Assembly (NCBI GenBank): GCA_002633005.1
Contig: NMRA01001071.1
Location: 1 to 60,114 of the forward strand
DNA: 60,114 bases
Direction of reading: 5' to 3'
Source of the DNA: Phoronis australis
Lineage: Eukaryota; Phoronida; Phoronidae
The notes beneath the pieces are model-generated. The model was not told the origin of the DNA. It ran no database searches and was given only the letters and a program-made list of their open reading frames with translations. Each line of letters starts with the position of its first letter. The stretch's first letter is position 1. Made by a program: the position numbers and the translations under genes. This document shows positions 56,101 to 60,114 of this stretch, in pieces.

Positions 56101-58713
56101 AATTTCACTGAATTAAGATATCATTTTTATGGAAATTTTGTGTCTTATTTTTCGTAGCGTATAAGTACAGTACAATGCGGTTTGTTGAACGTGCGATTAT
56201 TGCGCGTGCTCATTTAAGTATTCTATTTTCATTCTTGATGACGTCAGTCGCTGTGTGGTGTAGTGGTTAAGTCGGCGACCTCCAAACTCCAGGGTACCGG
56301 GTTCGACTCCGTCCTCGGTTTCCCGCCAAATCGTTATCTCACGAGTGAGATAACTTTATGGGTTATTACATGGTTGTATCTGCCATTTGACGCTAATGTT
56401 GTGGTATAAGACAGTTTATGCAATAAAATTTTAAGTTATGCGTTAAAATGAGCTGTCAGTGGAATAAAATTACAAATAATCATTAAAATACTAACTTTGA
56501 CATTTTCAGTCAGTTAAGTTTTGGGTTAGAGTTATGAAATTTGAAATGTAGGTTGCTAGCTCAAACTCTACGACCGGTGCACAAGTTGAAGCACAACTAA
56601 AATCCGCCATTTTTACTATTTTAGGTCCTTAAATTCAGAGTTTTGAGATTGTTTTGAAAATTCCATCTCCAATTCACCACTCATGAGGACAATTAATGTG
56701 ATCAAGGAAAGATAAGGCTTCGAATGTTTATGTAATACCAGACTGAGGGAGGTGAACGCAGATTTTATTTGTATTTTGGACAGTTGAAGTTGGGAGCCTC
56801 TGCTCGGCAAAGCTTTAGTGTCCAACCTTTATGTTTCTTATACTGGTTATGAGTCATCGGGAAATTCGAGCGCCTGTGACTTAAATGAGTACGCACAACA
56901 ATCGCATGTTCAGCAAAGGGCATTGCACCGACATTGATACGCTATGAAAAATAAGTTGCATAATTACCATAAAAACGATATTGTAAATCAGTGAAATTTT
57001 CTCTCGTGTTCTCTCACTTGTAAATCACCTATCTCCAATTTGAATGCGGGTATCGTGTCATCGGGATCCTTTGACTTGAGCATTATAGTCAGTTACTAGT
57101 GGTAACCTACTTTAGCAGACAATATTTTTCCGGTCGAAGCTTAACGTGATAACATGTGTAGTAATCTATAATAGTTTCTAAACCTTAATTTATAGATTTA
57201 CTTTATTTCTATTTTGTTTTATTTTCAATTGGTTTTGAGTAAAAGCATTATTTGACAAAAATAGCTCTGCTTTTCTTAAAAAGGTCAAGACCTCCGACCC
57301 CGGGCCTCTGACATAGAAAGCCAAGGAGAGTCGAGAAAGGTAGATCGATTCAATGTTTCTCGTTCAGTATGTGGTATAAATAGATTTTTACATATTCTCA
57401 GTCGTTACCCCTCTTCTCTAGAGCCCTCGTGAATTTTGTAGAATTATCACCCTCGGGGCTAACGCGATAATACTCCAAAATCCACTCGACCTCTAGATAA
57501 CGGTGGATAACGACTTCGCTACAGCATGTAATAATCTATATTAATGCAACGTTCTCGAGCTCGTTTCTTTCCATTATATGCACGAAAACAACGTTGTTAA
57601 TTAAAAAGGGAGTTAATCAATCAATCAAATTTATACACCTGTACACTGCTACGTCAAATGGATTGCAACGAACCAATGAGAGACTGAGTAAATGCATTTA
57701 TGTGTATCGTATGCGAAATGTCGAAAAACTTGTACATGTACTATTTGAAGAGTGTAGCGCACCTGTTTGAGATCAGTCATTGTTCACTCCACTACACACT
57801 GGTGATCCTTGCACATCGCTCCAGCATGACATGTTACAAAACAACATATGAAGCCTGGCCAGAGATCCCATGGTTAGTAGGATTTACCGTAGCCAAATCC
57901 AATACACTACACAACCAATAATAAAAACATACTAAAAGATCGTTCCCGGTTATTTCAAACTTCGTTTTTAAAAATTTAAAACACGGAAGTCTCTTGCAAA
58001 ATTCACGCTTGTGAACATTACGGTGATCTTCGTTACTTAGCAAGCAGTCTAATGACGTACTTGGCGCGTTCCAGGGTGTTGCAAACTACGCAAATTTGTT
58101 ACATGCAAATCAAACCCCACCGTTTGGAGTAAACAAAGTTAACCGGTCACTGCCGGTATTTTTATCCTTGAACTGCGCATGTCAAATATTATAAGCAAAA
58201 GTTTCGGGACTTAAATGTTCACCATAAGCTTAGATATATATAGTATGTCTGAGTTATAAGTCAATGAAGCATAAACTGATTCCAAGATTAATCTAAGGGG
58301 CCCGCCTGAGCTGTCCGCGTACGTCTGGTACAATGAGTACTGGATCGCCTGCAATTGCTTTTTATTTTACAAAAATTACATTCAGGGTGCAAGTAGGATA
58401 AACTGTACGGCCGTGCTGTCCGTAAATCAGAGACCCTAGCGAAAACGCATGATCACGCAAAACTTCACGAGAAGTCGTCATTATTACGTCACTCAAAACA
58501 CGTGATCACGCTAGCTTTTTGCTCGAGAATCTTAGTTGCATCTGCTGAGCTCAACCCTGTCTAGGTGCTACCTATACAAGTTTCTGATAACGGTACTTTA
58601 CCTGCGGATCTTCAACACCTTATGGACAACTTCTATACTTCTTGCAATTGGGCATGTACCGAAGTAATACCAAGTTTTCCCGCCATCAAACGTCCTGTAC
58701 CCCGCCTCTCCGC
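47105..58713 (-). CDS. Locus 3 of the secreted-protein family (5' part outside window)
   Basis: Gene-level entry. On the minus strand: exon 2 58602-58713, exon 3 49240-49287, terminal exon from 47611 with AATAAA at 47450-47445. Exon 1 would be beyond 60114. Joins are phase-compatible: exon 2 ends AG, exon 3 gives T (Ser), exon 3 ends CA, the terminal exon gives C then TAA (His, stop). The mature part would read from the split Cys through [18 protein letters not shown] and [14 protein letters not shown], then [15 protein letters not shown], with three Cys. Intron 2 is 9.3 kb long and packed with transposons (THAP relic, Kolobok-like element, SINEs, MITEs). Family unknown. Confidence 0.45.
47127..47144. 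repeat. 18-bp perfect palindrome, locus 3 3' flank
   Basis: AAAACAGTTAACTGTTTT; same element as 36898-36915. Confidence 0.6.
47445..47611 (-). other. Locus 3 terminal exon / 3' region with poly(A) signal
   Basis: Acceptor ACGTTTCGTTTCAG, then C-TAA stop in the predicted phase, AATAAA at 47450-47445 on the minus strand, about 160 nt downstream. All three features are shared with locus 2, and acceptor and AATAAA also with locus 1. Confidence 0.5.
49240..49287 (-). CDS. Locus 3 candidate exon 3
   Basis: 48 nt between ACGTATTCTTTCAAG and GTGAGTTTA. In the phase set by exon 2 it is fully open: [15 protein letters not shown]. It adds a third Cys. The locus 1 counterpart ends early at a TGA, where locus 3 has CAA. 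Confidence 0.35.
49327..49444. mobile_element. Small TIR element in block R2, copy B
   Basis: Ends CAGGGTTGCGTTCCTTAAAC and, inverted, CAAGGGTGCGTTCCGTAGGT; orthologous in position to 17323-17471. Confidence 0.6.
50162..50380 (+). pseudogene. THAP-domain relic
   Basis: The plus strand reads [20 protein letters not shown] then [12 protein letters not shown], the start of a THAP zinc finger (typically MP-x-C-V-V-G-C-x-N ... F/HxFP-x-DP). After a frameshift come [11 protein letters not shown], the C-x2-H half of the C2CH motif, and after another shift DCFYKDSL. The initiator Met is GTG (Val) and the first zinc Cys is Phe, so zinc binding is lost. At least two frameshifts and several stops make it a pseudogene. 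THAP domains occur in P-element and Kolobok transposases and in host proteins; the source is undetermined. It lies in intron 2 of locus 3. The 156-codon minus-strand frame over it is an antisense by-product. Confidence 0.65.
51077..51129 (+). other. Weak candidate first exon
   Basis: ATG in good context (GACAACATGG) following a CG-rich leader (TTTCCGGCGGCACC); reads [17 protein letters not shown] to a possible donor TTG|GTGAAG. No downstream exon identified and no family. Listed only because of the leader and Kozak-like context. Confidence 0.15.
51131..52606. other. No gene recognised
   Basis: AT-rich unassigned intronic sequence. No frame of note, no repeat shared with the rest of the window. 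Confidence 0.4.
52738..54378 (+). mobile_element. Kolobok/T2-like DNA transposon, 1641 bp
   Basis: Flanked by TTAA at 52734-52737 and 54379-54382. Ends AAGGGGACTGTAGTC and, inverted, AAGGGAACTGTATTTTA, close to the TTAAAGGAACAGT-type ends of vertebrate T2/Kolobok elements as I remember them. TTAA duplications are the rule for Kolobok and piggyBac; the RAGG-type ends favour Kolobok. The interior contains the start of a THAP domain (53032). No transposase catalytic region was recognised, so this is a non-autonomous or decayed copy. Confidence 0.75.
53032..53187 (+). pseudogene. THAP-domain start inside the Kolobok-like element
   Basis: ATG at 53032 opens [20 protein letters not shown], matching the N-terminus of THAP zinc fingers (MP-x-C-x4-C-x-N, then basic residues and SF). 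The open frame continues for about 50 codons without the expected FP/W or C-x2-H parts, so the similarity ends after roughly 20 residues, at an exon border or a deletion. Kolobok elements are associated with THAP domains, which agrees with the TTAA/TIR evidence. Confidence 0.5.
54440..54912 (+). repeat. Repeat unit inverted at 56610-57125
   Basis: Landmarks AAGGTTGGACAC, CTGCTAAAGTAGGTTACCAC, GGAGATCGGTGATTTACAAG and CATGCGATTGTTGCG recur at 55985-56212 (same orientation) and inverted at 56610-57125. In the direct copies the unit leads straight into the SINE head, so unit plus SINE may have spread together. Confidence 0.65.
54913..55107 (+). mobile_element. tRNA-derived SINE copy a
   Basis: Pol III-type promoter parts: box A region GAGTGGTGTAGTTG and perfect box B GGTTCGAATCC at 55000-55010. 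The tail carries a 22-bp perfect palindrome at 55033-55054 centred on CTAG, then TTTATGGGTTATTACACGG and ATTGTGGTATA. It does not fold as a normal tRNA gene. Confidence 0.85.
55108..55185 (+). mobile_element. Truncated hairpin MITE end
   Basis: ATAGATTATTACATGTCGAA through GAGAATTATCGC, the first arm of the composite MITE, cut off where SINE copy b begins. Confidence 0.6.
55187..55381 (+). mobile_element. tRNA-derived SINE copy b
   Basis: Box A TGGTGTAGTGG, box B GGTTCGAATCC at 55273-55283; the tail palindrome is degraded (ATCCCACTAGTGAAATAAC). Confidence 0.85.
55548..55935. mobile_element. Composite hairpin MITE, copy B
   Basis: Hairpin 55548-55701 followed by the internal sequence found in 39463-39690; the distal inverted end is missing. 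Confidence 0.7.
55985..56212 (+). repeat. Second direct copy of the SINE-leading repeat unit
   Basis: CTGCTAAAGTAGGTTACCAC through GCGCGTGCTCA, parallel to 54665-54912 and again immediately followed by a SINE. Confidence 0.65.
56213..56408 (+). mobile_element. tRNA-derived SINE copy c
   Basis: Box A TGGTGTAGTGG followed by TTAA (56267-56270), box B GGTTCGACTCC at 56300-56310, tail palindrome with one central change at 56333-56354. Confidence 0.85.
56610..57125 (-). repeat. Inverted copy of the SINE-leading repeat unit
   Basis: Complement of the unit at 54440-54912, more diverged at its outer part. A 69-codon minus-strand frame lies here (56616-56825) but is not kept in the other copies. Confidence 0.6.
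57150..57539. mobile_element. Composite hairpin MITE, copy C (inverse)
   Basis: Inverse orientation to 39299-39758: short end near 57159, internal sequence, then hairpin 57381-57539. Confidence 0.7.
57644..57689. promoter_or_regulatory. Conserved TACGTCA + CCAAT block, locus 3
   Basis: CACTGCTACGTCAAATGGAT followed by GAACCAATGAGAGACTGAGT; third copy of the intronic block. Confidence 0.4.
58602..58713 (-). CDS. Locus 3 exon 2 (Cys-containing mature region)
   Basis: 112 nt between acceptor ATTCGCTCACAG and donor GTAAAGTACC, same length and phases as locus 1 exon 2. Reads [18 protein letters not shown], then [18 protein letters not shown]. The split first codon (T|GC) is again Cys if the missing exon 1 ends like those of loci 1 and 2. 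A 114-codon open frame covers it (58598-58942), but the part upstream of the acceptor shows no conservation. Confidence 0.55.
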
Positions 58714-58979
58714 CTGTGAGCGAATTGTTGGAGCAGTAGTGCTTTGATATCGTGTCATTTAAAAAACAAAACGACGAATTGAATATTGAATTACGGAAGA
58801 CCCAGGCCTGTGAAAGACTATGCTCTCCATCGTATCGCAGGGCCACCCATAAATTACACAATGGTAAATAAAAACAAATAAAAGATACGCAGCAAATATG
58901 GCGAACAAATAAACAGACATGCGAAATGAAATTTTCACTCAAACAACAAATAGTATTTTGTCGCCGTTGGAAGTCTTAA

Positions 58980-60114
58980 CTAAACTATTAAGCAGGTTTA
59001 CAAACATAGCAGTTGGCATTGGTGTAATCAAGATCATAATCATCAAAGCAACGATTTCTATAATACGCGTATAAACCTTGTCAAAGACACAGCACGGTTA
59101 TCTAAAATATTATACAGAATTTTATTTAAAATGATTCTTAGAACAGAAGTTTGTAATAGAGTTCTTTGTCAGGTGTAATCTTGGCAAATGATAGAACGAG
59201 CGGTAATGTTGAAAGTATCGAAATAGTTCAGTAGCATGTTAGTAACACATTTATAACAGGATTTGATAACGGGTGCCTTATATAAATATTCTATTGGGTA
59301 AGGGCTCAGAGTGAGTATTATAATTATTTGCAAGCATTTCCAATTCTAATTAACTTTCTTTCGAAACCAAATAATGCTTACGTTCGCTGTTTCATACCAT
59401 TATTCCATAATACAGATGAAGCAATATGTTACACAATAGACTCAACATTGAATATGAGATGCAGTGTTTAAAACACCAGAAAATTAAACTATTTAAGCTA
59501 GGGATGTGATTTACACAAGACAAATTTTCTTGAATAATTATTCCTAACCAATTGAATGTTTTAGTCCTTTCTCTATCAGTTTTGTAATTGAGATACTGAA
59601 ATTAAATTTAGAGTTACGACGGGAACGAAAAATCATATATTTGGATTTGTTTAAATTGAGGAATAGCTGATCAGATACATATTTCTAGTCCTGAATTGTA
59701 ATATCATTATAATTGCCAATGATCAGAGCTGCCATCTGCATATAGAATACAGTTAAACAAGTCAGTACAAAACGTGAGACCATTCACATAATTGTTGAGT
59801 AAGAGATGTCCTAAAATGGAAACTCTAGGAACACCTTGTGCAATTGGAATCGCTTCAGATTTCATACTTTCTAATTTAACAAATTGAGAACGATTGAAAA
59901 AATAATTACGTCTTCATTTTAAAATTGAACGGCAATCATACAATTATAATTTCTCAAGTAAAATTTGAAAGAGTAATTGAAACAAAAGCCTTAGTGATAG
60001 ATCAAAGAAGGTCAAGGACTGGCTTGTTATCATTTTCCATGCTCTTAACAATTCTTTCCAAAATTTCAACCCGTGCCAGGTGTGAAGAATGCTCGTTAAT
60101 AAAATCTTATTGTG
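58980..60114 (-). pseudogene. CR1/Jockey-like non-LTR retrotransposon relic
   Basis: The minus strand, in shifting frames, gives LTFFDLS (motif A, about 60020), RSQFVKLESMKSEAIPIAQG then VPRVSILG (motif B, 59800-59880), LYADGSS (about 59740, where YADD is expected), LFLNLNKSKYMIFRSRRN (about 59630) and FNWLGIIIQENLS (about 59550). This order is the reverse-transcriptase palm and thumb of CR1/Jockey-type LINEs. The second catalytic Asp is Gly, and frameshifts and stops are frequent, so it is inactive. The element continues beyond the window end. It would lie in intron 1 of locus 3. Confidence 0.75.

Larger units (their letters stand above)
57560..58735 (-). repeat. Block R3, locus 3 copy
   Basis: Aligns with 39770-40620 and 17745-18705; the fullest copy, with exon 2 at the upper end and the shared segment missing from locus 1. 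Confidence 0.75.

Noticed and set aside
58301-58390. Extra exon (GCGATCCAGTACTCA...) in loci 2 and 3, opening with a split Arg codon and ending in a stop
   Set aside because: Acceptor lacks a pyrimidine tract, the segment is missing from locus 1, and the peptide is low-complexity Arg/Thr.
1-60114. CRISPR array, operon, riboswitch or phage-like system
   Set aside because: No regularly spaced direct repeats with unique spacers, no tightly packed co-directional genes and no ribosome binding sites; the tandem repeats present are minisatellites in an animal genome.

Overview
The window looks like nuclear DNA of an animal, most likely a marine or aquatic invertebrate. No prokaryotic gene layout is seen. 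Open frames are short and broken, candidate exons have GT/AG borders and AATAAA signals, and the sequence is AT-rich. It carries microsatellites, tRNA-derived SINEs, hairpin MITEs, hAT-like and Kolobok-like DNA transposons, and relics of at least four kinds of reverse-transcriptase element (R2/HERO-like, Penelope-like, L1/Tx1-like, CR1/Jockey-like). The species or phylum cannot be fixed from the sequence. Two single N bases (3199, 4187) are each flanked by near-identical or identical direct duplicates, which look like contig-joining artefacts; a third N (16426) sits in a microsatellite.

The main gene-level result is a tandem family of three related loci on the minus strand, inferred from four ordered homologous blocks (R4-R3-R2-R1, 5' to 3' on the minus strand). 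Locus 1 (about 12.6-20.76 kb) has a signal-peptide exon at 20662-20755, a Cys-containing exon at 18571-18682, a small exon at 17235-17282 and a terminal 3' block at 12797-13235 with AATAAA. Locus 2 (about 36.9-46.93 kb) keeps the signal-peptide exon and the terminal block but has lost the middle exons. Locus 3 (about 47.1 kb to beyond the window end) keeps exons 2, 3 and 4; its exon 1 would lie past 60114. Exon phases fit across the joins (1, 2, 2) and exon lengths are identical between paralogues (94, 112 and 48 nt) although introns are full of indels. The predicted product is a small secreted protein of about 74 aa or a little more, family unknown.

Between loci 1 and 2 lie two direct copies of a sequence of about 5.6-5.9 kb (20965-26845 and 27240-36880), separated by a 50-bp-period minisatellite. 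The second copy is split by a 4.8-kb hAT-like insertion (30135-34916). Each copy carries a set of plus-strand exon-like segments; copy 2 keeps open frames and splice sites that copy 1 has lost.

Region by region: 1-7 kb holds MITEs and a large hAT-derived inverted repeat with transposase relics; 7-10 kb is mostly unassigned with one candidate exon; 10-12.35 kb has R2/HERO-like and Penelope-like relics; 12.6-20.8 kb is locus 1 with an L1/Tx1-like LINE in an intron; 20.9-36.9 kb is the duplicated block; 36.9-46.9 kb is the decayed locus 2, containing insertions and a candidate small two-exon gene at 43.0-43.4 kb; 47.1-60.1 kb is locus 3, whose long introns contain a THAP-domain relic, a Kolobok-like element inserted cleanly at TTAA inside a tRNA-SINE, further SINEs and hairpin MITEs, and a CR1/Jockey-like relic at the end.
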